Source: Cercophora sp. LCS_1
Lineage: Eukaryota; Ascomycota; Sordariomycetes; Sordariales; Lasiosphaeriaceae
Assembly: GCA_036250225.1 (NCBI GenBank)
Contig: JAPZLL010000018.1
Location: 558,001-622,000 of the forward strand
Length of the DNA stretch: 64,000 nucleotides
Reading direction: 5' to 3'
Shown piece after piece: positions 10,601-19,445 of this stretch. Numbering within the stretch: position 1 is the first letter of the stretch; each line of letters starts with the position of its first letter. The notes beneath the pieces were generated by a model. That model was not told the origin of the DNA and made no database searches. It saw only the letters and a list, made by a program, of their open reading frames with translations. Made by a program: the position numbers and the translations under genes.

Positions 10601-12710
10601 GAAGGTGGTCTTCTGCCGCTACTTGGGTGTCGAGCTTGGGGTCGGAGCTTGTGGTGGATGTTGCTGCGGCCCCAGCCATGGCATCCAGAATTGCGCCCCA
10701 GGTGAACTTTTTGGGGTGCGATCGCCTAAGCCTAGAAAGTGCGCTCTCCGTGAGAAGTTCTGAGTCCGTTGGCCTCGACTCCGCCGTATCTTCCAGTCGA
10801 GACTCTCGACCGTGTTGAGCTTCCAGACTTGGCGACTGTCTTGGGGTTGGTAAAACACAGTTGATAACCGGCCTCTCTCGTTCAGCTGACGGATCCCTCG
10901 TCTTGAACACTGGCTTCATGCCGGTAAGCTCTGCTGGCATGGTGTACCTCGGGAGGTCGCGCGGAAGGATAATGTTGTCGATACGGACGTCAGCGTTGGG
11001 TCCGTCGTACTTGCTCTTCTTCTTCACCCGCTCCATTTCAGGCGGCGTAGCAATTTGTATGACGGGCTCTTCATCCTTTTGATCCCACTTTCCCACCACT
11101 GACAGCTCATCTTCTTCATCGAGAGAGCGTAGTGTCTCCTCAGCCTCCCTACTCTGCAGTGCTCTCTCGCGGTACGCCCGGTTGGCTTCTTCCTGGACAG
11201 GACCACACACCGGCTGCCTGTCGGGACGTTCGGTCGGCTCCGCTGTCGGCCGCGAATCGACGCTATAGCTCACTCTTCTGGCTCGGGCGAACTGCGGTTC
11301 AAGCTCAAAATCATCTCGACGGCTCAACCTGGCATGCTCATGCTCCTCCTCGGATTCGGCCTCAAACTGGGACTCACGATCCACAGTGACGATATGAGGA
11401 GCAAGTGGCCGCGCAAGTGCACTACCGTTGACGGGCGTAGAGAACTCATCATCCGATACCTCAAACTGAAACACATCAATCGAAGACCTTGACGAATCCG
11501 GCGGGCTGACAGCGGTGCTCTGGCAATTCAGGAAGCTGTCAAAGTCAAAATCCGATAGTAGACCTCCGTGGTGCTCCTCAGGAGATGCAAAGTCTGTCGC
11601 ACAGAAGTCAATGCGGTTTGCATTGGGATAGCTTCGGTATGCGTCCGCACCGGGCGCTTCCGGCTGAGGAGTAGCGATGTCCTGCGTATGTTGCTGCTCC
11701 GAAGACGACGGCTGCTGAACGGCCTCATCCTGACCGAGAGATAAGCTGAGCCTGGGGCGTTCTTGAATAGACTCCTGATCGTTGATACCAGATTCGTCCT
11801 CATTCTCATCCTCATCATGCGAGGAGACGAATTCGCTGAATGACCTGTGGGGAAAACTCCTTGACCCCCCTGCGAACTTGGTCGGGGGTGAAGGGTACTC
11901 CACTGCCAGCCCAATATCATCGTCGTCCACCTCGCTTCCGTCAACGGACCCGAAGCCGTCATCGTCATCGGACTCGAACTGTAAGCCTGCCGTGAAAACA
12001 CCCCGTTCAAGCAATTCGATGAGAACCTTTGCCTTCTCGGCGCCGCTCCGGTCTCCAGCGAGGAGGACGTTTAGTTCATCGTGGTGGATCGCCGGGGTGG
12101 GTTTGCTGGTTGCTTCTTCCATCTTGGCGCTGTCGCCCCTCGGGTTCGTGTTGCCAAGGAAAAGAAGCTTGCAGTGAGTAGGGAGTGAGATCGTGCAACG
12201 CCGTGCGGGGTTGCTTGGTAATCGCTTGACAGCCTGGCTACACCGCGCGCCTTGCAGCGCACTCTGAGTGATCGTCGAGGCGCTACTGGTTGAGGTGCTG
12301 AAGAGCAGCTCAATCGGGGGCATATCGCGAGCCTTGTGGCCAATCGTCGGAGCAGGGCTGCAGGTTGCTGCATATCTGCCCAATGCCGCAAACCATCTTG
12401 GTAAAAACGTCAAGTCAACGACGGGACGGCAAGGAGAGCGCTCCATGTGGCGCGCCGACTCGAAAACGGATACCGAATCTCGAGATGTCGTGTTGTTGTT
12501 CCATTGCTTGGCGCTCAGGGGTTCAGGGGAGGGAGCGGAGGATTTTGCGACCGAGTGCGGATTCTGTCTTGCTGGCACTGGCTGCAGATTGGATCGCCGA
12601 CTAGAGGGTATATCGAAGAAGTCCGCAGCTGTCGCCATGTTGAACGTGGATGGTTCAGTACCGGGGATGGAAGGAGCGACATGGCCCTGACCCATACCCA
12701 TACCATACAT
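7686..12710 (-). CDS. Very long low-complexity protein with Lys-rich modules and internal repeats
   Basis: Uninterrupted reading frame of about 1674 codons; function not recognised. The first part is Ser/Pro-rich. An acidic section follows, with FESDDDDGFGSVDGSEVDDD. Three Trp-plus-Lys modules come next: DEWEVTSKKSKKGKKGKKKK, VDWDMDIEPPRKKVG, and DAWVAPRKKGKKDKKRKG. After them are three copies of a 36-40 residue repeat (DNA 9265-9560). The last ~330 residues look more globular (from about LRTKIFSSRIELSTFL). The Lys modules recall 'involucrin repeat' proteins of other ascomycetes, but that is a weak resemblance. Start uncertain: 12710 (MYGMGMGQ), 12638 (MATAADFF) and 12122 (MEEATSK, in good context GCCAAGATGG) are all in frame; the frame also runs upstream to 12797 from a GTG. 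Likely intracellular and largely disordered. Confidence 0.75.
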   Translation of the reverse strand: MYGMGMGQGHVAPSIPGTEPSTFNMATAADFFDIPSSRRSNLQPVPARQNPHSVAKSSAPSPEPLSAKQWNNNTTSRDSVSVFESARHMERSPCRPVVDLTFLPRWFAALGRYAATCSPAPTIGHKARDMPPIELLFSTSTSSASTITQSALQGARCSQAVKRLPSNPARRCTISLPTHCKLLFLGNTNPRGDSAKMEEATSKPTPAIHHDELNVLLAGDRSGAEKAKVLIELLERGVFTAGLQFESDDDDGFGSVDGSEVDDDDIGLAVEYPSPPTKFAGGSRSFPHRSFSEFVSSHDEDENEDESGINDQESIQERPRLSLSLGQDEAVQQPSSSEQQHTQDIATPQPEAPGADAYRSYPNANRIDFCATDFASPEEHHGGLLSDFDFDSFLNCQSTAVSPPDSSRSSIDVFQFEVSDDEFSTPVNGSALARPLAPHIVTVDRESQFEAESEEEHEHARLSRRDDFELEPQFARARRVSYSVDSRPTAEPTERPDRQPVCGPVQEEANRAYRERALQSREAEETLRSLDEEDELSVVGKWDQKDEEPVIQIATPPEMERVKKKSKYDGPNADVRIDNIILPRDLPRYTMPAELTGMKPVFKTRDPSAERERPVINCVLPTPRQSPSLEAQHGRESRLEDTAESRPTDSELLTESALSRLRRSHPKKFTWGAILDAMAGAAATSTTSSDPKLDTQVAAEDHLHETSSLRDQLESQGGYDAKNPGLSTKMQGTFADDAEFAATLAAGLQSSGFDPDEVIDDRTFQRRDPFHHSAESPYKSPNSKAVADLGIEPKLSIPDINKSLVEDDPDDEWEVTSKKSKKGKKGKKKKGSAVAIEPSIPDASGGALGDTVDWDMDIEPPRKKVGSTGKVEKKAKGKSGIFPEEDAQDSGAVEEPIVALTPSDLVMTAGSIDAEGPWEPSIPCTSPAVILLPSDACEDAWVAPRKKGKKDKKRKGKSSMIWEEAEPTGEPIPIEATRSPSETAVPVQFRIPGKSGPTITAQAAPDADSGTRPQRPMSWDNSKEIKPLYLLEKTDTSSLGVEANPATLPELPPSEADSPVQSVLQERNSSRGWTPQEVEEDLPALSPLPLSEADSPVQSVLQERNSTGGWTPQEVEKNLPGHPRVLVDSPMQAILQERNSSEGWMPQEVKEDVWPKATSDDGDRTDQRIPIIVAPKEPSHPQHENTSPRNEEPTQRIMNSEPYHRRMWFGGLSAWMRNHSPKFPRRLFKSKNKKPEHLAVSAPQRELPAPFQSQESQLGIPEVQFHPFVSFAANHHIAQPAGLESTGPLPLLRKVDPGPTIEVTTEITTIIKSSTTVINPPSSSPFEILLRTKIFSSRIELSTFLCEPTWTPPNTGARCLIPKPEALQLHKLPPRETFAAKMIEENRGVLKEVEFGGGINISGVGVEMNTKGLLAALQRLKPPQWMVIWLSSQRDLYVCKHLLHMRDDESVMEKLHSIEDELMSIEKYQHGASEYMTVITYNDAMHSGTVTLLEALFDEHHTLATLNLVARVKDMPKKICQILCKEGKPSRYELKRSGGKVICRVDGGLPQPRPAAVSGEQEWRNIGGGWRRALHLILHDDSMSSPKEGLVATVPQMLALLHLRLRLIDCVPSTPIFSFEPPLSGNTGDSNVSVRRGIKLLGPPSGASHVVHAGTITVLFSGESSWAREELFWA
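9265..9560 (-). repeat. Three tandem coding repeats in the long low-complexity gene
   Basis: Three imperfect units about 100-111 nt apart encode the pattern DSP(V/M)Q(S/A)(V/I)LQERNS followed by GW(T/M)PQEV(E/K). The two units at about 9369-9434 and 9480-9545 are almost identical; the one at 9269-9334 is more diverged, so the array grew by stepwise duplication. Confidence 0.85.
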
Positions 12711-12974
12711 GCTCGGGCCGGCGAAAAAGGACGTCTGCCGACGCGCCAGAATAATGGCTGAAGCCAGGTGAAGTGGGACAAAGAGACAAAAGCGCACACG
12801 GTGGAAGACAACAATATAGAGCTAAGACTTCATTCTCTGAACATTACTCCCCTCCTATCTCCCTATCCCACACTATGGTATCGTATCCGTTCCAAAAAGA
12901 CCGTGTCTGTCATTCTCATGGTATCATCGCATCCCCTCCCTTCACCCAAAGGAAATCGCCGTCAGGCGTGTCCA

Positions 12975-13727
12975 TTAAAACCACCGTCTCCTCCTAACAG
13001 GAACGGGCTCGCCATACCCCTCCTTGACAACAGGCGCCCTTCTCTCGCGTCTCTTCCTCAGCCGCCCAGAGCAGCACGTCAAGAAGACGACAATGGTGCC
13101 AATCAACGAGCAAATAGCACTGACCAGCGTGGTCCACGCGGCGGCTCCATAATACGCCGTCGCGCCCGAGGCGTTATCGTTGACGTTTGACCTGATGATG
13201 CTGAATAGCACAAAGTCGATGATGACTGCGACACCGCTGGCAATAAAAGCAAGCAGCGCGACCAGACTCGCAAGCAGAGACCCGACAAAGCCGGCGCCGA
13301 GGGCGAGGAGGAAGGCAATGAAGTTGAGGCCGCAGGCGATGGGGTGGAGGATCATGGCCTTGGTCAGGGAGCGAGCGGTGTCCTCTGCGTAGTCGGAGAA
13401 CTCAGTGTTGTCGACGATTCGCATCACCTCGGCGGCGTTGTATCCCACGCTGGCGGGGCTGCAGTCGTCACTGGACGGTGTCAGTTGAAGCTGGGATGGT
13501 TTCATCTGGGGAGAAACACACTATCCGTTGCCATCAACATTGTTGATGCAGTAGCCAAAGGTGCCGAACGCAACATTGGGTCGAGAAGAGGCAAAGCGGG
13601 ACGAGAGCTCAACCTTGAGGAGGGCAATGTCGTTGACGACGGGGGCGGAGATGCAGGTCACGATCATGAGCACCGTGGCCGCAAGGAGGAGGAAAGTTCC
13701 AATGTGATGGAAGAAGCCGGTCGCCAT
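12975..13727 (-). CDS. SUR7/PalI-family four-span membrane protein
   Basis: 233-aa membrane protein of the SUR7/PalI (Rim9) family, which works at the plasma membrane in eisosomes or ambient-pH sensing. Exons 13727-13522 and 13470-12975; the 51-nt intron has a GTGTGT donor and a CAACTGAC branch site, and joins TA to T to give Tyr (GNG-Y-DDCSP). Topology: TM1 near residues 10-30 (FLLLAATVLMIVTCISAPVV), an extracellular loop with two Cys (FGYCINN and YDDCSPASVGY) in the family pattern, then three further spans (CGLNFIAFLLALGAG, LVALLAFIASGVAVIID, LVSAICSLIGTIVVFLTCC) and a basic tail RLRKRRERR. It is short compared with fungal PalI proteins that carry long cytosolic tails, so a Rim9/SUR7-like role is preferred. 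Start at 13727 (MATGFFHHIG) puts TM1 at the N-terminus. Confidence 0.85.
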
Positions 13728-14647
13728 GTTGATGGACAGCCTCGGGCTGGATGTGATAGGATTAAGCAGGTCTGGTCGAGGGCTCAAGTGTGCTTGTCAC
13801 AGGAAACATGGTCGGATACACAGAGGGGAAGCAGGACTGGATATAAACTGTCTGTCTCATGGCTGTGTGATACAGCGTGCAGGGGAGAGAGCAGCGACGT
13901 CATCGCGGCTGTCGGCTTCTCCCTCTCTGTCCAAGCCAGGCCAAGCATTGCCGGTAGTGGGCGTGATGTGGTATTGAGCTTGGCTGAGGGTCCTTGTCTT
14001 GCTTTTCTGCAAGAGAGCGAAAAGGGCCGGCTCCGACGCTTGTCGCGACATTGCTGGACCAAAGAGATGCGACGACTTGCATCTTGTTTGCGGCCCCTGC
14101 AGTTGATTGGTGATGACGTAGCTGGGGTGCAGCCCAACTTACCCCTGCGACGCGGGGCTTGGCGCTCCCAGCCGTGCCCTGTTTTGTGGAGAGCACGGCT
14201 GATGACGGCACATCAAGCTGTCAGAGCTCTTGGACTGAATCGTATGATCTGTGTGTCTCTTCAGCTGGACTGAGGACTTTGCGCTAGCGGTCTCTTGGGA
14301 GGGGCGCACGCGGGACGGGGCGGTGTGCAGTTCACCGGAGAGTCTTCTGGAAGCGCCGTATCATCTACGATGGCTGTCCCTGCGGATTGTCGCAAACATT
14401 GGAGCCATGAACATCTGCCTTCTTCCAATGTCAGAGCATGCCCGCAGAAGCTGTCAATCGTGCCGCGGGCGTTAGTGCAGCTGCCGCGCGTCCTGCACAC
14501 CAGCTGTCTCTCGTGTTGACACAGCCACAGTTTGCGCAACCATGGCCTGCATCCCTTGATTTGAAGACCGTTTGTGGGCATCGGCTGGCTCCCAACACCT
14601 CGTATGGGCACCTTAGGTTACCTAGACTCTAGCCAATCGCGAGGGTA
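13728..14647. other. Intergenic, no recognised element
   Basis: About 0.9 kb upstream of the SUR7-like gene and downstream of the 14.6-kb gene. Short overlapping ORFs on both strands, none with a domain or splice support. Confidence 0.5.
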
Positions 14648-15344
14648 TCAGGGCCTGGATCTCGTCTTGCCGTTCGTAACGTCCTCCGAGCTCTTCTCCA
14701 GCAGACCCTTCACCGAAGCCTCCGCCATCTTTCGCTGCCGACGCGCCATGATGTGATCCTGCGCCGTTTTCGGGGCTTGATATTCCCGTTGCGTGGCCTC
14801 CGTCTCCCAATCCCTCAGACCCTTGGAGGCCATCGATGGGGGAATCGACATGCCCAACGCGCACTCTGCAATGGTGCTCCCGGAGATCTGGTTGTCGGGG
14901 AGCGCTTGCTCCTGGGGCCAGGCGCCGTATAGCGGAGAGGATTTTATGGCTTCGCTGTGGGGATGCTTTCCACCGGGGAAGGCAGATATGGTAAACGTCG
15001 TCGGCCCGTCTTGTTTCTTGTGGGAGGGTGTCGCCGAGGGGTCGAGGTAGGTCAGCTCCATTGGGCTTTGCTGGATGATGTTCCGTGCGGTAGTGACATC
15101 TTGAGCGACGGATATAAAGGAGGAGGGTTCCTAGCCATGTTAGGAGTTGACTTGAGCAATTGAGCGGGGGCGCTACCTGTAGTCTCAGGAACGTCTCGAT
15201 TCCGCCATATCGTTTGAGCACGTCAAGAATGGCGCGCCGGTGCGTCAGGGTGCTGGGTGCCGGCTTCACCCTGAGATAGACCGATCGAGGTATCAGGGAG
15301 TCGGATTTTGCAAATGCATTGCGTGCTGCCATGTTGAATTGCAT
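14648..15344 (-). CDS. Small conserved-looking protein, possible mitochondrial/RNA-related function
   Basis: 216-aa protein from two exons, 15344-15177 and 15130-14648; the 46-nt intron (GTAGCG donor, CCTAAC branch, TAG acceptor) joins LRLQ to EPSSFISV. The N-terminus (Met-Gln-Phe-Asn-Met-Ala-Ala-Arg..., Arg/Lys/Ser, no acids at first) looks like a mitochondrial presequence. The section SVYLRVKPAPSTLTHRRAIL, then YGGIETFLRL and SSFISVAQDVTTARNII, has the beta-alpha-beta rhythm of an RRM-like fold, but I cannot name a family. The C-terminal half is polar with a charged helix (ARRQRKMAEASVKGLLEKS). An alternative ATG lies at 15332. A telobox sits 71 nt upstream of the start, as in genes for translation machinery. 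Without splicing, the frame reads through the intron to a longer, wrong ORF. Confidence 0.7.
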
Positions 15345-15414
15345 TGCGTTCACTCGCTGCGCGTCTTTCCAGCAACATCGACTTTGAGTGGATTGCAAAA
15401 TTGGATTCAATGTC

Positions 15415-15427
15415 AGGGTTAGGGTTT
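15415..15427 (-). promoter_or_regulatory. Telobox (AGGGTTAGGGTTT)
   Basis: Two telomere-type repeats, 71 nt upstream of the ATG at 15344. Such boxes bind Myb/Tbf1-type factors and are frequent in promoters of ribosome and translation genes in fungi and plants. The same element lies 91 nt upstream of the BMT6-like gene at 63 kb. Confidence 0.6.
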
Positions 15428-15439
15428 GTAATGATTTGG

Positions 15440-16100
15440 CTTCCTTGTGATGCCCTCAGAACAAACTAAAAATGCAGCGAAGCCAATGAGCGTGCCGAGC
15501 CCTTCCCCGCCGAAGTCGCGAGTGGTCAGATACAGCGCCCTGCGTGATGGCAGAGAGAAAACGCCGGTGGTCGAGCCTGGGTCTCTTCTGAGGCGTAAAT
15601 TGTAGTGAAAAGGGATCATAACGTCGAGTGCAGGTCAAGGTGATAACCTTCAGTTGGCTGTTGGAACACTCACCAGAATACTGTATGATGGCACAATCCA
15701 ACACCTAGTACCTCAACAACAGCTCACCGAAGTCAGGCGCTAAGTAGAGAGGTGTTCGTACATATTTGGAGCTAGTGAACTTCAGGATCGTGATCCTCAA
15801 AGTCCAAGCCCTCTTGCGAGGTGTAAAATACAGTGAAGCCAATCATATTAATACTTCCGTTCACCCACGTCGGCGGTCTTGTAAAGAGCACATCCAGGAC
15901 ACTGTAAGTGGCTGCCCGTGATGCCAGGATTAGGAGGAGCAAGTTACCAGTTAGCCACAAGCGCAGCCTACTCCGGTTTCCAACACGAATGACACTGAGC
16001 TGAGTGGTCTCGGGCAACATCAGCGTCGGTGCTCTCAGTTCATGCCCTCTCGCGAGGTGCAAAACGCAGTACAGCCAATGGCCGAGCAAGATGCACTACC
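15440..16100 (-). repeat. Three diverged copies of one segment (decayed duplication)
   Basis: On the plus strand, GCCCTC...AAAA..CAG...AGCCAAT recurs at about 15453, 15808 and 16045. Read on the minus strand the copies encode related peptides: LIGFAAFLVCSEG, MIGFTVFYTSQEG and AIGCTAFCTSREG, with hydrophobic stretches between (LLLLILASRAATYSVLDVLF). This looks like the remains of a tandemly duplicated membrane-protein gene or exon. Frames are broken and no start is clear. Confidence 0.4.
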
Positions 16101-16620
16101 TTGCCCCAAACTATTTGGTGACCGAGTGTGCCAGGCTTGCAAAGGACAGGAAAGACCTGCAGGAGCCGCAAGGCTTACAGAAATGTGCGCTATATAGTGT
16201 TCTTGTAAGGCAATGGCCGACGCAGCGTCTACCCTGGTTGTTGGCGTCCTGCTTCTGGACAAGGCTCACCCCAGAAGGGGATGGACGACGTCAAGCTATG
16301 GGAGGCTTCAAGGGAAACGTTTTCACCCAGTCTCAATTCACAGAATAAAATACCTTACATCGGGCAGGAAAACAACCCCATCCGAGGCTAGCGGGAGGAT
16401 TCCGTCCCGCAGACGAGAAAGCAACCCCTCAACTCAACCCCTGGGCTCCCGGCCACCAAACGAAGCCAACCCAGAAACGAACGACATCGTGAGAAGCCTC
16501 ACTATTACCCCTCGACGCCAGCTCTACACCAATCCAAACACCAAACTCAAGCCCAAAACCCCCTTTAAAACCAACCCACCCCATCAATAATACATCTCTT
16601 TTACACACCACCCCCCAAAA

Positions 16621-18152
16621 CTAAACAATCCCCAACCCCTCCTCATCCAACCGTCTCACATCCCCTCCCGCCGCCTCCACCGCCTTCCTAACCGCCTCCC
16701 CCAACTTCCTCTTCTGCTCCATCGCCTCCCTCTCCCTCCTCGCCTTGGTCTTACTACTCCCACTCGGTGCCACCCCCGTCATAAGCACCCTCGCATCCTC
16801 AGGCGTGAAATTGACAAACCCCTTTCCTCCTCCCCTGCCACCTCCACTCCCTCCCCCCCCTCCACTACCAAACCCACCACTGCTCATCCCCCCTCCCATA
16901 CCCATACCCATACCAAGCCCAGAGGTATCAACCTTCAACCCTCCACTCCCACTTGACACCCGTCGCCCAGTCCAACTCTTCCTCTTTCTCACAGCATTAG
17001 GCGTCGTCGGCTCCCGCAACATCTGCATACTCGCACTCCGCCTATGCAGCCTCGGCTTGCTTGGACTCTCATTCCCGTTTCCATTCCCATGCCTCGCCCC
17101 CGAAGACGGCGCACGTGGCTTATTTCTCCTCGGCGACGTCAATGGCTGTTGAACAGGAGGAGGAGGAGGAGGAGGAGGAGGAGGCGGAGGCGGATAACGG
17201 AACCGTGGCGTGGTAGAAGTGCTAGAGATGGGGAGGTTGTAGAACGCTGGATCGTCAATGTCCATTATTGTGTTTACCACTGCCATCCCAGTCACTCCCA
17301 TTGGCATGCCGTTCATGCTGGTGGTTTGTAGCATGGTAAGCGGAGCGGTGGGACAAAAGAACGGGGTGGTGTTGAAACCGGACCAGTCTAGGACTTGTTG
17401 CGGTGTCCCGACGAAATCGGAAAAGGGGTCTAGTGGGATGTTGCCGTGTTCCGATTTAATGGGGTGGTCGAGTTTGATGGGCTGTGGTTTGCTGCGACGC
17501 TTTGTGGGGGAGGCGGGCATCTTGGCTGTCGAGATGCCTGTTTGTTGTTGTTTCTGTTTAGGCATGGAGAGGGTTGTAATTTTGTTGCGGGCTCTGGCGT
17601 AGAGGGATTTCAGATTGGAGGACGGTTTGGTTGGGGATGCTGGGACCGAGGATGAGATTGTTGGACGCGGGGAGTGCATTGTGAGTCCCTCGAGACGGAG
17701 GAGCTCTGAGTCGGAGATGGAGCCTAGACCGGGCGCTTCGTGGGGTGGGAGACCGCCCATGTCGATCGTGTCGAGGCGGTGCGATTCGATGAGCTGGCCG
17801 CCGCAGAGGGGGCGCTGGTTGGGATGGTGTTGCTGCCGGAACATGGTCAGTTGGTGTGCTCTGAGTGGTTGTGAAAAGGGGTATCACGTACCATGCCCAT
17901 TCGGCCACTGGCCACCCCCAGCGGTGGCGAGCGCTTCCCATGGAGGCCATGGCCAGACAGCCCGACGTCTCCCGTGGCGGTCGAGATGCTTGACGAGGCC
18001 GAATCAGCGCCGTCGAGGACCACAAATTCGTCAAAGAAGTCGGCCGTGCCCACCTCGTTGGGTGGGTCCTGCCAGCGGAATGAGGCGCCGCCTTTGTTCT
18101 CGACGAGCGAGAACTCGCTGCCCGTAAAGCTCAAGCCCTGGACGCTGGCCAT
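16621..18152 (-). CDS. wetA: Conidial maturation regulator WetA
   Basis: Nuclear regulator acting last in the BrlA-AbaA-WetA chain of asexual development; it controls spore wall maturation and dormancy genes. Exons 18152-17892 and 17832-16621; the 59-nt intron (GTACGT donor, CAACTGAC branch, CAG acceptor) gives a 490-aa protein. The diagnostic part is the C-terminus, with FVNFTPEDARVLMTGVAPSG followed by SSKTKARREREA and a basic/acidic tail, the conserved WetA domain. The N-terminus has ADFFDEFVVLD, also found in WetA proteins. Between lie Ser/Pro-rich disordered sections, a run of 13 Pro (coded by the GGA/CCT repeat near 17156-17189) and Gly-rich stretches (GFGSGGGGGSGGGRGGGKG). The start at 18152 (MASVQGLSF) is preferred over an upstream in-frame codon because it begins the conserved part. 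Confidence 0.92.
17155..17190. repeat. (GGA)n microsatellite coding for poly-Pro in wetA
   Basis: About 12 trinucleotides of GGA on the plus strand (CCT/CCG on the coding strand) encode 13 Pro. Such tracts vary in length between strains by slippage. Confidence 0.85.
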
Positions 18153-19445
18153 TGTCCCCCGCGCTCCGTGTTGTGGTGCTGGCAGAGGCAAAGCTGTCTG
18201 TCGTTTCTCTCTATGAGCTGTGGGTTGTCGACAAGGCCCAAGAAGGTGATTGTTGGTCTGCGTGTTGTTGTTGCTGAGCTTTGTGAAGCTGCTCACAAGT
18301 GCCATGTTCGCGGGAAGAGAAGAGAAAAAGGGGCCACGCAGAGTGGGAAAGCCAAGTCAACAAATCCCACTCGACAGTGCCACGGCAACACGAGGGATGG
18401 AGAATGTCCACTGACAGAAAAGAAAAAAAGAAAAGGGGGTGGAGGAATGCGCCAGACATATTTGTACGCCCGCGATGCCCAGGCCATGGAACGCGAGGGC
18501 CATCGTCCCCAACAACGGCCCATTCCACTCGCATCATACCAATGTGTTTTGGTCCCTCCCGTCAACGAGGCGCGAGAAGCCCCGATGAGCTCCATCCTCC
18601 CTCAAAGACAACAGCCTCCCTTCTTTGTGGCCGAGAGGGGGGTGTTAGGGTGGACCTCGCCATCGAGCACAAAGGCCGTGTTGTTGACTGGAATGCAGAC
18701 CCCTCGCCATTGGTCGCCGATTGTTATTTCAACGGCTTAGCACGGTACAATAGCAATTGGCTTGTTGTCTTTCCACTTGATTATGCAATCCCTTCTTTGA
18801 CGAGCTCCGTGTCATGTGCAAGTCGTCAGTTAGCGGCCGGGGAAAGGGGACTCACCTCTCAGGACCCCTCCCTGTCGGCCAAGGTACACACCCGGACCCA
18901 GGTTATTGCCAGGCAATCACAAAGCAAAAGACAATAGACCAAAACATGTTGATACGGCGGAGAAGACTCCCACACCGTTCGTTGTAATGCTGATTGACTG
19001 ACTCACTATCCGGGCCCATCCCGGCTACCTCACACAAGTTCTGGCACTGCAGGCTCTGACCAAAAACCTAGCGCCCCCTTTTATTCCAAGGCAAAGCCCA
19101 CATGTTTGCGTATTGCGTAGATCCCCGAGAACGATAACAATGATGTTGCTGCTGATGCAAATTCCCCTGCGTGACCCGAATTTTTTTAAAAAAAAAACAA
19201 CAAAAAAACAAGACCCAAAACTCCGTAGATATGCAGCCGATGTTTCCTTGCCCGTTTGTCAAGCAGCACGCGCCCCTCGGTAAACACCTTGCTGAAACTC
19301 CAGAAAATGGTGACCCGCAAGAATAACAACTGAGGAAAAAAAAAAAAAAAACACCGGCGGTGGGCCTGAGGGTATATGTATAATCCACCGATCCCAAATC
19401 TCTTCGAATCTTTGGTACAAATGAAACTGAAATCGTCCATGCGAA
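18153..19445. other. wetA upstream region and downstream flank of the next gene
   Basis: About 1.3 kb. The first 550 nt from wetA hold clustered AbaA- and BrlA-type sites (own entry). Around 19180-19215 and 19334-19350 are A-rich runs (17-18 A) that probably belong to the 3' untranslated region of the 19.4-kb gene. No gene recognised. Confidence 0.5.
18327..18695. promoter_or_regulatory. Clustered AbaA (CATTCY) and BrlA (MRAGGGR) type sites upstream of wetA
   Basis: CATTCY occurs at 18411-18416, 18444-18449 and 18690-18695 (minus strand) and 18531-18536 (plus strand). MRAGGGR occurs at 18327-18333, 18401-18407, 18432-18438 and 18634-18640. In Aspergillus these are the binding motifs of AbaA (TEA domain) and BrlA (zinc finger), the activators of wetA. 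The motif match is seen; regulation here is inferred. Confidence 0.5.

Larger units (their letters stand above)
15345..16620. other. Intergenic with telobox and diverged internal duplications
   Basis: Holds the promoter of the 14.6-kb gene (telobox at 15415-15427) and a set of three diverged related segments between about 15440 and 16100, listed separately. From 16330 to 16620 the plus strand is C/A-rich, the likely wetA 3' untranslated region. No intact gene recognised. Confidence 0.5.

Noticed and set aside
14622..15410. 262-codon minus-strand ORF as one exon
   Set aside because: It reads through a good intron (15131-15176); after 15130 the conserved-looking frame is another one.
15345..16620. 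Transposon or RIP-mutated repeat
   Set aside because: Base composition is not AT-skewed, and no terminal repeats or transposase motifs are seen; the copies look like old gene duplications.
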